Positions 33,168-44,494 of a stretch of DNA of 64,000 nt are shown in pieces (within the stretch, counting starts at the first letter, position 1; each line of letters opens with the position of its first letter). The DNA lies in contig CM068370.1 in NCBI GenBank assembly GCA_034769895.1, forward strand, positions 41,397,344 through 41,461,343, read 5' to 3'. The position numbers were made by a program, and so were the translations under genes. This DNA comes from Magicicada septendecula. Lineage: Eukaryota; Arthropoda; Insecta; Hemiptera; Cicadidae. The notes beneath the pieces are model-generated. The model searched no databases. It was given only the letters and a program-made list of their open reading frames with translations, and was not told the origin of the DNA.

Positions 33168-34083
33168 TAAATTAAGTAATGAGACTATTTCAGTAAAACC
33201 TTTTGTTTACAGTCAAACTAAATATAGACTCTATCGCCTTCAAATCAGTTCCCTTGGGAAACTACATAGCGGGTTTTCGACGGGTTTTCCACTCTTCATA
33301 ACAGTGTCGGATCTCACAAACTGGAATATCCTTCAACTTGCGGTTACATTTTTTTTTAATGTTGTCTATTGTCCCAAAATGGTGTCCTTTGAGATGTTTT
33401 TTTCAATCTCGGGAAGAGAAAGTAGTCACAGGGACTCAAATCACGTGAATAAGGTGGCTGAGGAAAAACAGGGATATTTTTCTTTGCCAAAAACTCATTA
33501 ACCGAGAGCGCTGCGTGACAAGGTGAATTATCATGATACACCATCCAGGTGTTCACGCTAAATTTCGTTTTTCAAAATTTGATAAACTGTAGTGTGGTTA
33601 AAATTCAGTTGTTCTGCGACGATTCTGAGGGTTAATCGATGGTCAGACCGCGGCACCAAGTCCCTGATTCGATCAACATTGTCGTCAGTTCTTGACGTTG
33701 ACGGTCTTCCAGTGCGTGGATCATCCTTAATTGATTCCCGGCCATCTGAAAATGCTTTAAACCATCTGAAAACCTATGCTCTTGGCAAAGCATCATCTCC
33801 AATTACGCCTTTGTCAATATTTTGAAAGTTTCAGTAGCATTGTGCCCGAGTTTAACACAAAACTTGATTGCACGACGTTGTTCGTAATTGATCTCACGCA
33901 TTTTTTTAACGCACAACAAAAATTCACTTCACGAAAAGATTGTTTACGTTTCACGTAGCAATAATAGACAGCGAATATTAATACTCAATATCAATCATCT
34001 GTTTATCTAACCATCTGTGTTAATGGAAACCTTACAGTGTTACCATATCGATTGCTACATAATTAGTCTCATTACTTAATTTA
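33168..34083 (-). mobile_element. mariner transposon, internally deleted
   Basis: Inverted ends AATTAAGTAATGAGACTA next to TA on both sides. The minus strand carries transposase pieces. At about 916 bp it lacks several hundred bases compared with a full mariner (about 1.3 kb). Confidence 0.85.
33230..33930 (-). pseudogene. mariner transposase remnant
   Basis: The 33556-33356 segment encodes VYHDNSPCHAALSVNEFLAK, then PQPPYSRDLSPCDYFLFPRL and GTPFWDNRQH. These are the HDNAPxH catalytic-Asp block and the YSPDLxPxDYFLFP block that identify mariner. The other strand-mates (33592-33900) cover the helix-turn-helix part in broken frames. The middle section with the other Asp residues is largely missing. 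It would have performed cut-and-paste at TA sites. Confidence 0.82.
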
Positions 34084-34198
34084 CAGACCTTGTAAATTGA
34101 TATAGTCCACTTATCGAGAGCAGATGTGTACAGTGGTAAATGATTAAATGATTGTGATTGTGGAAGTTAATGTGAACGAGACCAGAGGGAGGCATACG

Positions 34199-34812
34199 CA
34201 GAGGCGTATTTATGGTTTGGGGGGGGGGGGAGAACGGGACTAGATCACCCAGAGGGTAAAAAAAAGTTGACGAATTTTGTTAATCTCTTAATTTTTAATC
34301 TATTTTATTAATGTTTCTTCATCTGTGAACGCTAATATAGTAGTAACTATTGGTTAAATATACAGACAGGTTTATTACACAGCATTTACGTATTATTTGA
34401 AATATGAAGTATAGAAAAATCAGTTTAGTCAATGGGTTAAATGTTCAGTTCTAAACAATCTTTCAATTATTTTATTTCTTTAAAACAATTATAATATTTT
34501 ATTGTGTTATTACTGTTTATTTCAATAGGATTACTTTCAGGACGTTATCACACATTTCAATGGGATTGATTTCAGGACGTTATCACACATTTCAATTGGA
34601 TTGATTTCAGGACGCTATCACACATTTCAATGGGATTGATTTCAAAAGGTTATCTATCATACATTTCAATGGGATTGATTTCAGGATGTTATCACACATT
34701 TTTCGACCACTTTAAACGTATAATAATGTTGATTAGTCTTAACTTGAATTTTATTTTGCATGAAACAGACTCAACCGGTTCCCCCCCCAAGTCAATTCTA
34801 GATACGCCACTG
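34199..34812 (+). mobile_element. hAT-type MITE, best-preserved copy
   Basis: The left end reads CAGAGGCGTATTTATGG followed by a G-run; the right end, reverse-complemented, reads CAGTGGCGTATCTAGAATTG and also runs into G. Flanking 8-mers GGCATACG and GCTGCACG match only partly. Non-coding. It is longer than the 30.7-kb copy because of an internal tandem expansion. Confidence 0.82.
34520..34705. repeat. 35-bp tandem repeat inside the MITE, about 5 copies
   Basis: The unit is ATTTCAATGGGATTGATTTC plus AGGACGTTATCACAC, with small differences between copies. Other copies of this MITE have the unit once, so the expansion is specific to this insertion. Confidence 0.9.
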
Positions 34813-34819
34813 GCTGCAC

Positions 34820-36290
34820 GAGACGTGTATCATGTAACCACAGGAACTGTAAATCCGTTTATATAAGAATTTATGAAAAATTTCTTATTTTTGAAATCAT
34901 ATATTTTACTTAAAATTGAAAACTTTGAAAATTAATATAAGTTACAGTTTTCCCTAGAATGCTGTTAAAGATATTCGTATTTTTACCATAATGTTGAAAT
35001 GTGTGTGGATAACAAAGTGGTTACGCCATAAGCTTAGTCATATCAACACTACTCAGTTTTGACTATTATTGAGTTTTTGTCACGTGATTACTCTCAACTC
35101 TCGGTAAATGCGGTACAAGAAACGGGTTACCCGATAAAGGAAAATAATGTAGCCTACTTACAATGTATTTAATTTTAATTCATACGATTCATATATTGTA
35201 CTTTAGTTAATGTACTTAAAATGTTACGATGAAGAGCTCCCACAAATATTTCGTATGTCTACTATTTAAAAATCGGTATGGAGAACCATACATGATTTCC
35301 ATGTCCTAAAATTTATATTTAAAATCATTTAAATATTAATTAAATAAATGGATGCTTGAGTTCTGAAGAAATTACGTATCAGCTAAAATGGTACCACCAT
35401 GTCAGGTGGACTAAGACTATCCTCAACCTTCGTGAGGAAGGACTGTACTTTTGGATAAAATGTCTGTAGGTCGAACGAAGAGCTAGCTAAAGGTAGCTGC
35501 GATCTGATTCCTGTAATGAAATTGGACTCTCGCTGCGAGGGGCCGAGGGATGTCTATAGTGTTATCAACGTCTTTCCTGTCAATACTATACTAGTCATTT
35601 TCCTTTTTTAAAATCGAGTCTTGATTTCTTTCTTTCCATTTGTCTTCTGATTTCCTGAACGACTATTCTGTTCACCCGTATAATTATAAATTTCTCACCA
35701 AAACATTTCTTCCTTAATACGTTTGTGTCTCCTGTTTAACACCTACCATTCTGATCCATGTCATAACGCTATATTCCACACAGGCTAGTAAATAACTAGC
35801 CATCAAGGAGGTCAAAATATTTTCAAGGAGGGGCAAATAATTTTCCAAAGGAGAAAAATATTTATATATTTTTCATACATACACACATGCACATATTAGT
35901 TTATAATTCTCATATCATAATAAAAATAAGTACACAGATTTTATTAATTGCTTTAATACAACAACACTGCCCAGCGATCCACAGGAAGCAAATCGATGTC
36001 CATCTTTTCGGCTTGCACGCGTTGTGTTGGTGTGGGTTTCGGCACTTTACATTTAAAAAGCGTGCAAACATAAGAAAATAAACATGAGTGAGGCCAGAAA
36101 TAACGAGAATTGTGTGTGTGTGTGTGTGTGTGTGTCCTGCCGGCCTTTTTATTGCGGTAATCACAATAATAAAACTTTGGAAAAGTAAGCATTACATATT
36201 GAGATATGCTTGCCTGCCAGGAACGATGTATTTTCACTCATACGTGATTTAAATCAAAATGAAAAATATAATGAATTTTGTTAAAGTGAA
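34820..36290. other. No gene recognised; (GT)n at 36112-36136
   Basis: AT-rich sequence. A GT microsatellite of about 12 units is the only clear feature. Confidence 0.5.
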
Positions 36291-36297
36291 ATAAAAT

Positions 36298-36350
36298 GTT
36301 TCCATATAAACTACTTCTTTGTTGTCAATAACGTAGTACACATATAAAAC
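36298..36350. repeat. 52-bp repeat shared with 15323-15374
   Basis: Nearly identical to the stretch within the hAT-type MITE at 15.3 kb; the flanking MITE sequence is not recognisable here. Confidence 0.75.
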
Positions 36351-36859
36351 ATAAAAATTTACCTCCTCCATCATCAACTACCATTTTAATTTATAAAAAA
36401 AATTATCCCCTCGCACCTTCAACTACCCTTTTCATTTAAAGATATTTTATCTACCTTTCTACAGTGGATTATTATGACCTTCTTTTCAGTATACTTTATT
36501 TATTAAAATTAAGCACTTTACTCTTGTTAAAACGTAAAACGTTGCAGGTAAACTACCCCTTTCCCTTAACCGATCTTCACCAAAAACAATAGGCCTTGAG
36601 TCCTCTATAATTCAGGCTGTATGCAAAAAATTATTTGATTCTGTTTGAATTTGCGGCTGTTATCGTTTGCCATAGAAAAAATTCTACACACAGACACACA
36701 CACACAGTCACTTTTCGAAAAATTACTTTTTTCATGTTTTGAAGGTAGTACAATCAGAATCTGCCGTTATCTCGAACACGATTTTTTTCGCCATGACCAT
36801 AGTGTACTTCCATTTCCTTATGGAACATGGAAGTAAAAATATTCCATTTTTATACTCGA

Positions 36860-36975
36860 TGACCTTGAGACTCAAACTACTGTCCGGGATGTAAAGCCGT
36901 GGTCTTCCATTTCTCGCAACAGACGTTTCAACCTCGCCATTGGAGGCCATCTTCAGTGTCACAAAGGACTTGAAA
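36860..36975 (-). mobile_element. Single-arm hammerhead-bearing fragment
   Basis: Minus strand: hammerhead-like motif, then GAAGACCACGGCTTTACATC. The GACCACGGC block also follows the motifs in F2. No inverted partner is visible, so this looks like half an element. Confidence 0.55.
36919..36959 (-). ncRNA. Hammerhead-ribozyme-like motif H10
   Basis: Stem I ACA/UGU, core CUGAAGA, one U, stem II GGCCUC/GAGGUU (two G-U pairs), GAA, minimal stem III ACGU, then C. The core is complete. Confidence 0.6.
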
Positions 36976-37242
36976 TCGTACTGACAAGATGTCTGTACAC
37001 CACAGTACTGTGGCAAAGGCCGAGTAATGTGCACATGACATTACGACAAATTTCTCTGCCCCTTTTGAATTCTATTTAACTTTGTGTAGCTAATGTGGTA
37101 CCATTTAAATTTTGCTCCTATAACATTGCCTACGCAAGAAACAGCTTAAAAAGTAAACTTTACTAACAGAGGCAGCGATTCGTGTTTACTATGACACCGA
37201 TAACTATTGATTAAAAACTTGTTATTTTTTTCTTGCTTGCAG

Positions 37243-37364
37243 GTGTTCTGTTCACAAGTGTTATCAGCGCGGATAAAGAGGCCGAGTCTGGGATTTGCGG
37301 AAACCGCGGAAGTCGCGTTCCAAACCGGCCCACAGAAGTACAAATACTGGGCCGGTATAGCGAG
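37243..37364 (+). CDS. Internal exon of an SLC36-type amino acid transporter
   Basis: A polypyrimidine tract and acceptor TTTTTTTCTTGCTTGCAG end at 37242; a donor GCGAG/GTATGT follows 37364. The 122-bp exon starts in phase 0 and ends with two bases of a split Arg codon. It encodes VFCSQVLSARIKRPSLGFAE followed by TAEVAFQTGPQKYKYWAGIA. This matches the segment of proton-coupled amino acid transporters (SLC36; pathetic-like proteins in insects) after a membrane helix, with the conserved CS..L..R...P.L.(F/Y).E.......GP pattern in the cytosolic loop. The family exports or imports small amino acids across plasma and lysosomal membranes. No neighbouring exons are recognisable in 64 kb, so the flanking introns are large. 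This is the only clear host gene in the window. Confidence 0.8.
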
Positions 37365-37589
37365 GTATGTTTTTGTTTATTTTGTAGTTTTAGAATACAT
37401 TCATTCTAATTTGCTGCTTATAACGCCCTGATCATTGTAATTTCTCGTTCTTTTTTAACACAATTGAACTGTATTGCTGGTAATATTTTGATGTTCTACA
37501 ATTTAGACCTAAATATTTTACCTAAGTCTAAAACTTAGACCTTGCAGATCGCAAAAGAATTGACGCTTTTGAATTAGGTGTTAACATCT

Positions 37590-38298
37590 AGTAAATCCCG
37601 GTATTAAGTTATCACGAGACAGATATTTGAATGTGCTGTTCTTGCTGATGACTTGCTTCTACTTTATCCAGAATCATACAGCATCTGATTTGCAAACAAT
37701 ACAATATGAAAATGTCCACTATAAAAACAATGGTAGTGACATTTCGAGGCAAGGAGCCAATAAGAACTAAATGATTACCGATTGAATTCTAGAATAGGTG
37801 ACCCACTTTAACTATTTGGGAAATTATATTGGCTACGATAGAAATTATGATATTGATGTTAAGTTAGGTAAGTTCCAGAAAACAAAGTACGTCGGGATAC
37901 GAAATTAAAGCTCTGCAAAGTTATGGCAGTTCCTGTACTGTATTGTGGGTGTGAAATATGGACAACACCCAAGAAACAACACAGTAAAATACAGGCTTTC
38001 AAAATGCCATTCTTAAGAGGAGTTAAAAAGTGTTCTAAAACTCGACTGTATACAGAATGAGGCCATAAGATAAGAATTACAAGTTTTTAACTTGAATGAA
38101 AAATTAAAAGATTACGAACAACGGTGGAAAGGGCACTTCGAAAGAATGTCAGATTCCAGTCCAAACAAGTCTGGAAGTACAAACCTATAGGACACAGGTG
38201 TGTGGGCAAATCCAGGAAGAGATGACTGGAGCATTTTTGAAGGCGGAACAGGTAGCGCCTTGCCTATGCCGTGACGTGTAGATGATGATGATGATGAA
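37590..38298 (+). mobile_element. LINE-B fragment
   Basis: Begins near the ADD box (LSRDRYLNVLFLLMTCFY, catalytic residues out of frame). It continues through KKN.., VRRDTKLKL, KVMAVPVLYCGCE, FLRGVKKCSKT and QRWKGHFERMSDSS, to CGCCTTGCCTATGCCG and a (GAT)n tail at 38280-38297. Multiple frameshifts. Confidence 0.82.
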
Positions 38299-38419
38299 CT
38301 ATGGTGTCTAGAAAGTTCTCTCACAGTGTCATGGATATAATAGAAAATGAATGCTTTCCATATTACAAGAGCTGTAAATAATAAGTAGGTTACAAAAAAA
38401 GATTATATATATACACAAG

Positions 38420-38600
38420 CTACTTTGAACACATAGTCAAGGCGAAACGAAAATCTTGTAGTAGAAGGTAAATAGGAGGTAGAGTTAGGGGTAGATCGCC
38501 AATAAGATGAGCGGACAGACTTAAGAAATTAAGGAGGCACTACGAAGCGCTTACTCTAAGACAAAGAGATCTGGGAAAACATTTAAATGTAACCAAAATT
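38420..38600 (+). mobile_element. Small LINE terminus fragment
   Basis: Plus strand reads a GRSPIRWADRLKKLRRHYEA-like stretch after a basic segment, the common GRxxxRWxDxL LINE end. Short and broken. Confidence 0.5.
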
Positions 38601-38629
38601 GGACAATTAAATCTAATATCCCATCAAGT

Positions 38630-40140
38630 CCTCACGATGGAAACATACAGGATAAGACGAGATTGTAAGTGTATGGCCGACAACTTAGGGAAAAAATCAT
38701 TTATTATTAATTCGGGGTCAAAACTTCCTACGACGTTGTCCGATGCCCATCCCCACCGTTGTCCGTCGTTGCAGTTTCCATCGTTCATTGATCTCTTATG
38801 ATCCATGTTTTCTTGGGTCATCCTTTCTTTCTGTCCTCTCCAGATATCCATCTCATTGTTTTCTTTGGTAGTCAGTCTTGTCCCATTCTTTGTACTGTCC
38901 GTACCAGATTAATTGTTTTTCTTCAATGCAGTCGATGATTGTCCTTTGTACGCCCATTTCTTCTTTGTTCATTTAATTTCAAAGGCTCTAGCCTTGAAGT
39001 TCCAGCAGCTCGTCTCAAAGCATCCATGTCTGTAGCTTTTAACATTCTTTTTACCTGTTCTTTTATTCTCCAGTTTTCGATCCGTACATCAACGTGCTTT
39101 TAATCATACTATCGTATATTCTTTTCTTCCTTTATTTTCCAATTTATGTGCTCGACGGAATCACATTCAATTATTTTGTTTTGCTTTGTTTGTTGTTGAT
39201 TTTATTTCAACATCATCTGTTCCTTCTTCATTAAAGTTTATTCCTAAGTATTTGTAGCTGATGCATTTTTTTATACGTTTGTTGTTTCCTAAGATTAAAT
39301 TTGTTGTTTCTTCTCCGACACACAGATACTGCGTTTTTTCTATGTTCATCAGTAATCCCCATTTTCATACTCTTCCTTCAATTTGCGTGTCATGGCTTCT
39401 TTTTCATTTGCACATATCACTTGATCGTCTGCAAACTGCAGAGTGTACAAGCTTGTGTCATTGTGAATTTCAACACCCATCCCTTTGCATTTTTCCCGAT
39501 GGGTTAGAGCTTTTGCAACGTAAATTTTGAAAAGCGTGGGGGAGATGCAACAGCCCTGTCGTAATCCCTTATTTACTCTAAACGATTCTGATAATTTATT
39601 CCCAATTTTACTGACGACGTCATATCGTTGTACACGTTTTGCAAAGCCTTAATAAGTGTATGGTTGATGTTGGTATCTTGAAGGACCTCCCATAGTTTTA
39701 CGATATGTATATTATCGTAAGCTTTCTGTAAGTCTATAAATATTACGTGAGTTGCTTTATTTCTTTCTAATTTATTTTCAATAACTTGTTTTAGACAAAA
39801 CACATTGTCTGACAAGGACCTACCACAGTAAAGCCACACTGCTCTTCTTCTTCATAGCCCTTATATTCGCTTTCTATCTTATTTCTGATAATTTTTCCGT
39901 ATACTCTACTAACTATATTTGTTATCGATATTCCACGATAGTTGTTGCTATCTAGTTTGTTGCCTTTCTTATATATTGGCATAACATAGCCTGTTTTCCA
40001 TTCCTGTGGTATATTTTCACCGTTGAGGTATTTTGTAAAGATGTACGCTGTTGATTCGTATAAGGCTTCTGTCCCATTTTTTAGAAATTCTGCGTTATAC
40101 CACCGGGACCCGGGATTTTCCATTTTTGAGTTGTTTTATA
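38630..40140 (-). pseudogene. LINE reverse transcriptase relic (family E)
   Basis: Minus strand from 40123: GSRWYNAEFLKNGTEALYES, a stretch with IPQEWKTGYVMPIYKKGNK, NNYRGISITNIVSRVYGKII, then FIDLQKAYDNIHIVKLWEVL (palm motif with the catalytic Asp in FIDLQKAYD), INHTLIKALQNVYND, later EKTQYLCVGEE, SYKYLGINFNEEG, and a C-terminal region. The order is that of a non-LTR reverse transcriptase starting upstream of domain 1. Frameshifts near 39.8, 39.55 and 39.2 kb and loss of the ADD segment make it dead. Some 1.5 kb remain, one of the longest LINE relics here. Confidence 0.85.
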
Positions 40141-40149
40141 GCGTTCTCA

Positions 40150-41290
40150 ACTGTAAAAAATCATACTGACCATTAATTCACCATTAGTTCACCATTAATT
40201 TATTTCCGTGGCTTTCAATATGTAGGCCTAGACAGATCCTCCAAATCACTGAATACACTTACGGGGATATGCGCCTGTATATATACGTTAATAGTCTGGG
40301 AATCAGAATATAAATTTCTAATCTGTACAAAATTTAATGTGAATACAAAACAATACATTTAGAAATTTGAAAGCAATAAGAAATATTGTCTTCGTACGTT
40401 ATTAGATATTAAATTGGCCTGACTCACATTTGCTTCTTTTCACAGAAGTAGTGAATTTGTTATCTTTTCAGATGAAATTTGATGAAGCACGTAAATTCTA
40501 AAATAGCACAGATAATTTATGACATTAACTTTAATGTGTGAGTGTCTTTTTTTATATATTTTCTTTTCAGCTAATAGGTTTTGATAGACAATACCGCTTT
40601 GTTCTGTCATTAAATTCTTAACAATTACCTAGGATTTTCCAGTGTACAAGTACTGGGTAAACATTTACCGTAAAGTACTTAGTTTTCAGAATTTTTTTCA
40701 GATATATCATATTTTGAGTGGTTTTATCAAAACCACTTTGGGCGATTACATCCACATTCAATTCTGTCGGTCAGTACCTGGAAATTATCTTACTTTTCCC
40801 CTGTCTATATGCTTCTTGTTATCTCACACAACGTATTTATAATTTCATCAATGAAGTGTTGCATAGTGTTTAAAATGTAATTTATCAATGTCACTCTCTT
40901 TATTTTCGTTAATGTCGATCCTTTAGATCCAGTCATAGGCAACCTTTGAATTTATGGGGGCGCGTATATAACTGAGGACCAGTTCGATGGGCGCAGCAAT
41001 TGAAAATAGAAAGGTGCGGAGTTCAATAGCCGGACGTTACAAACATTAACTTTCGCTTTACAATACCCTTGCGCTTATATTTAGCGACGTGAAACACCGA
41101 ATCAAAAAAAGCTTTGTAGTATTTTTCACATCATTTTTGTGTGAAAATTTTCCACATTAGGAGTAGGTCATCAACAATTTGCCATCATGCAGACGCACGT
41201 TAAAACTAACAAAACTTTAAGGATAAAATTGGTTAAACAGGAAAATTTTAATAAAAATAAACTAAAGAACTTACCACAATAACACTATTT
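40150..41290. other. No gene recognised
   Basis: AT-rich sequence; no repeat family or exon identified. Confidence 0.5.
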
Positions 41291-41299
41291 ATTTTCATA

Positions 41300-41545
41300 A
41301 AGTATACGGCAGGAACTGAATATTATGAGTATACTCGACAGGATCGCTGAGTATCGGCTGAATTGGTGGAAAGATCTTTGCCGAATGGATGACTGCCGCA
41401 TCCCCAAACAACTATGAAACTATAAGCCGAGGGGACGGAGAGGTCTGGGACGTCCGTCCGAGGAAACGCTGGAGTGACCAGCTCTAATCTTTGTCTATTT
41501 GAGACCGGAACAAACCATCCTTGGTTTTATCCCTGAAGATGATGA
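41300..41545 (+). mobile_element. LINE-C 3' fragment
   Basis: Plus strand decodes to RIAEYRLNWWKDLCRMDDCR, then IPKQL, NYKPRGRRGLGRP, then a 3' UTR (CCATCCTTGGTTTTAT) and GAAGATGATGATT tail. It shares its 5' breakpoint sequence (GTATACGGCAGGAACTGAAT) with the 46.3-kb copy, so these copies may represent one short lineage. Confidence 0.8.
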
Positions 41546-41899
41546 TTTTCATAAAGTGCACAGAAATGTAAAACTAAAAAAATCGCTTTGGGGAGAAAGG
41601 TGTTTACAGGCTCAGAGCGACAAGCACGACAATCATATTGGGGGACGACGTTCGGTAAATGGTTTGTACTGTTTTATAATACCTACTTCGAGGCAGGTAC
41701 AATGCGGGTGCGTTCCTTCGTTCAAAAGAAAATAAAATTACAAATTGGTTTGCGGGCACAGGGTTGCCGACTGCTGGTTTAGATTGTTAAGACTTTTAGT
41801 TAAAAAAAAAAAATGTGGGGAGTTAGAAAACCAGTAGCTTTACTAATCTGGACGAATACTAGAACTAGGCTATTTATCTAGTGACATCGTATTTATTCC

Positions 41900-42100
41900 T
41901 TAAAATTGCCATAGCTCCTGAGGAGTGTTTTCAAGACAGCTTGTGGAAGGGAGTACGCAGGGTAACAGGATAATACGTAGGGTGATAACGAGAGGCTGAA
42001 CCTTAGTGCTAACCACTATACCTTCTTTCTTTTTCAGTATAAGCTCATACCCTGCGTCCTGAGCCACTTCAGTGGTTTAAAAACTAATCTATTATTATTC
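41900..42100 (+). repeat. Diverged SINE-like fragment
   Basis: Resembles the non-tRNA half of the SINE at 43.1 kb: AGGATAAT, GGCTGAACCTTAGTGCTAAC versus GGCTGAAGCGTAGTGCTGGC, then CATACCCTGC, and an ATTATTATT end. Strongly diverged. Confidence 0.4.
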
Positions 42101-42187
42101 ACAAACGTTCGACAATATGCACAATACACTATTAATCACAGAATTTCGACCAAATATTAAAGCTTTTTAATTCACGTTATTATAATA

Positions 42188-43042
42188 CGAGGGGGCCATG
42201 AAAAGTATCCGGTCTAACATGGATGAGGGGGGGGGGGCAGATAGATTAATACAATGCGATAAAGTGACATTACCTTACAAAAATATGCGATAAAGTGACT
42301 CTTGTATGTACTTCAGTTGCAATTTAAACACAGTGGTATAAATACTCTTTTTGTTGTTGCATCGTGTGCTTGCTTCACGCGCAATGTTGGCCCATTTTGA
42401 ACGTGATTCCTCCTATTTCTTTGAGCCGTTTGGTGACTGTCGATGAAACGTGGTTCCACTACTACGATCCAGAAACCATACAGCCGTCAATGCAGTGGCG
42501 TCACAAGCCACCAGAAATTTCGACAGCAGAAATCCGTTGCCAAAGTGATGGCGATTGTGTTTTGGGATGCGGAAGGAATCATCCACACCGATGTTCACAG
42601 TGAATGCTAACTACTACTGCGATGTTCCGGATAAATTGCATGCAGCCATCCGAAAGACACGGCAGAAAAAGCTGGCAAAAAGCATCATGTTTCTTCAGGA
42701 CAACGCTCCATGTCACAAGGTGGCGCTAATCGCAATGCAGAAATTGGACCAGCATTGATTGACCATCCCTCTTATTCTACGACCTAGCTTCGTCGGACTT
42801 TTATCTATTCCCAAAACTGAAAATGGGCTTGAAAGGAACACAGTGATGCAAACAATGATGCTGTTAACACGTGGCTTCAGGACAAAGACAAATCATTTTT
42901 TCTCCAGTTGTTACAGTTATTGCAGGACCGTTGTGGAAGTGTGTTGAACTGCGAGGGGAATACATTGAATAAATTGATATTGCTATTGGTCTATCTGCCC
43001 CCCTCTTCCCTGTTAGGCCGGAAAGTTTCCAAACCCCCCTCG
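42188..43042 (+). mobile_element. mariner transposon, 5'-deleted
   Basis: Left end CGAGGGGGCCATGAAAAGTA, then TCCGGTCTAACA; right end reverse-complemented CGAGGGGGGTTTGGAAACTT, then TCCGGCCTAACA. TA precedes the left end. The interior holds transposase pieces. About 855 bp, so roughly a third is missing. Confidence 0.82.
42400..42960 (+). pseudogene. mariner transposase C-terminal part
   Basis: Broken frames give VTVDETWFHYYDPETI (first catalytic Asp block), then QWRHK, WDAEGIIHTD (second block, read by changing frame near 42560), FLQDNAPCHKVALIAMQKLD (third block), FYLFPKLKMGLKGT-like, and CVELRGEYIE at the end. The DNA-binding N-terminus is missing. Frameshifts and stops rule out activity. 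Distinct from the 33-kb copy in TIRs and sequence. Confidence 0.82.
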
Positions 43043-43097
43043 ATATAAGTGAAACGAGATGGAAGAGTATATTTTTTTTATAAAGTATATATTATTT

Positions 43098-43400
43098 TGT
43101 GGCGGCTCAGTAAACCAGTGGGTATGGCACCTGGCTACTAATCTAAAGGTCCCGGGTTCAATTTCCGGTCCCTCACCATAAAATCAAGATGCGTTTTTCA
43201 GCCCCCAGGTCGACTCAGCCTGTTGAAAATGAGTACCTAGGATAACATCCTGGGGATAATAATGGGCGGCTGAAGCGTAGTGCTGGCCACACTGCCTTCC
43301 TTATATGCCGTACGGGTCATATTAGGCAGCCTACCCTGCCTACTCCTAAGCTACTTTATTCGGTGGTATACATGGGAGCCATTATTATTATTATATATTA
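43098..43400 (+). repeat. tRNA-derived SINE
   Basis: The head GGCGGCTCAGTAAACCAGTG, then GGTATGGCACCTGG, and a B-box-like GGGTTCAATTTCC with a pairable T-arm resemble a tRNA gene with polymerase III promoter elements. A tRNA-unrelated body of about 200 bp and an ATTATTATT tail follow. SINEs use LINE machinery; the neighbouring LINE also ends in an (ATT)-type run. Confidence 0.65.
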
Positions 43401-44080
43401 TTTTGTCTTCTGCCCTAAGGCAGGTCTTCAAATGGTAAGAGCTCTGCTCTGCCATGTCCTATTGCATGCCAGTCTTTTTGTTTCTTCGTAACACCTCTGA
43501 TTTTAATGCTGTCTATTAACTTTACTCTTCTACACCCTCTTCTTTTTCCTCCTTCTATGACACCCTACATGGCATTCGTAAGCAAGCAGTCTCTTCTTAA
43601 ACAATGACCTAACCAATTCCTTTTCCTATTTTCTATTACCTTCAGGATTCTTCTCTCTTCCCCTATTCTTCTTAAAACTTCATCATTTATTACTTTATCA
43701 ACCCACTCACTTTTCCCATTGCTCCCCAAACCCACATCTCAAATGCTTCTAATCTGTTCTCATCCTCTTTCCTCAGTGTCTATGTCTCTGTACCATATAA
43801 AGCAACGCTCCACGCATAACATTTAGCCAACCTTTTCCTTAAATTCTTATTAATTTTGCCACACAGCAGTCTTTTTTCCCCATAAATGCCTCTTTCGCTA
43901 TACCAATTCTTGCTCTAATTTCACGAGTTCAGGACATGTCTTCACTTATCAATCTTTCAAGGTATTTAAACAACTCCACCTGTTGTATTCTGTCGTGCCC
44001 TATCTTTATGTTTTCCGTTTTTCCTCCTCTGCTAATCACCATACACTTAGTTTTTTCCTTATTAATCTAAAAGCTTAAAG
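43395..44080 (-). pseudogene. LINE C-terminal relic (family F)
   Basis: Minus strand: VDKVINDEVLRRIGEERRIL, KVIENRKRNWLGHCLRRDCL, LTNAM, then EGGKRRGCRRVKLIDSIKIR, followed by a 3' part with LPFEDLP. This is a familiar insect LINE ending (NWLGH.LRR..LL). The reverse transcriptase core is degraded beyond about 43.9 kb. An (ATT)n run marks the 3' end next to the SINE. Confidence 0.8.
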
Positions 44081-44494
44081 CATTAAGCATTCCTTATTAA
44101 AGTATATAAGCATTCCAAAACTATAAAAACATTATTAAGAACTGAATATTATTTGAATAATTATACTAAACAGAATATAGTAATGACTCATATATATTTT
44201 AAACGGTTATATTCTTGTAATTAAAGTAGTATTTTGGGTTTCTTTATTATGCAAATGTTTATTTACGCTTATTGTAAATATTTACTTGTTATTTCTACTT
44301 ACATAATTACAAATTTAAATGTAAATATAAGTATAAATGTAAACTCACATTATTGTGCACAGAGCCTTGCAAGTAAAATCTGCGCCCGAGGCTAAGCCTG
44401 AATTTGGCGCCTCATTACAAAAAACTGAATACGGTGTTCGTGATATTTTTATAACATGGTCATGATAATTTAAAAAACTGTGTGTTTCGTTTTT

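Noticed and set aside
43113-43175. tRNA gene
   Set aside because: The A-box, acceptor stem and anticodon arm are not proper; the tRNA-like head belongs to a SINE with a body and tail.
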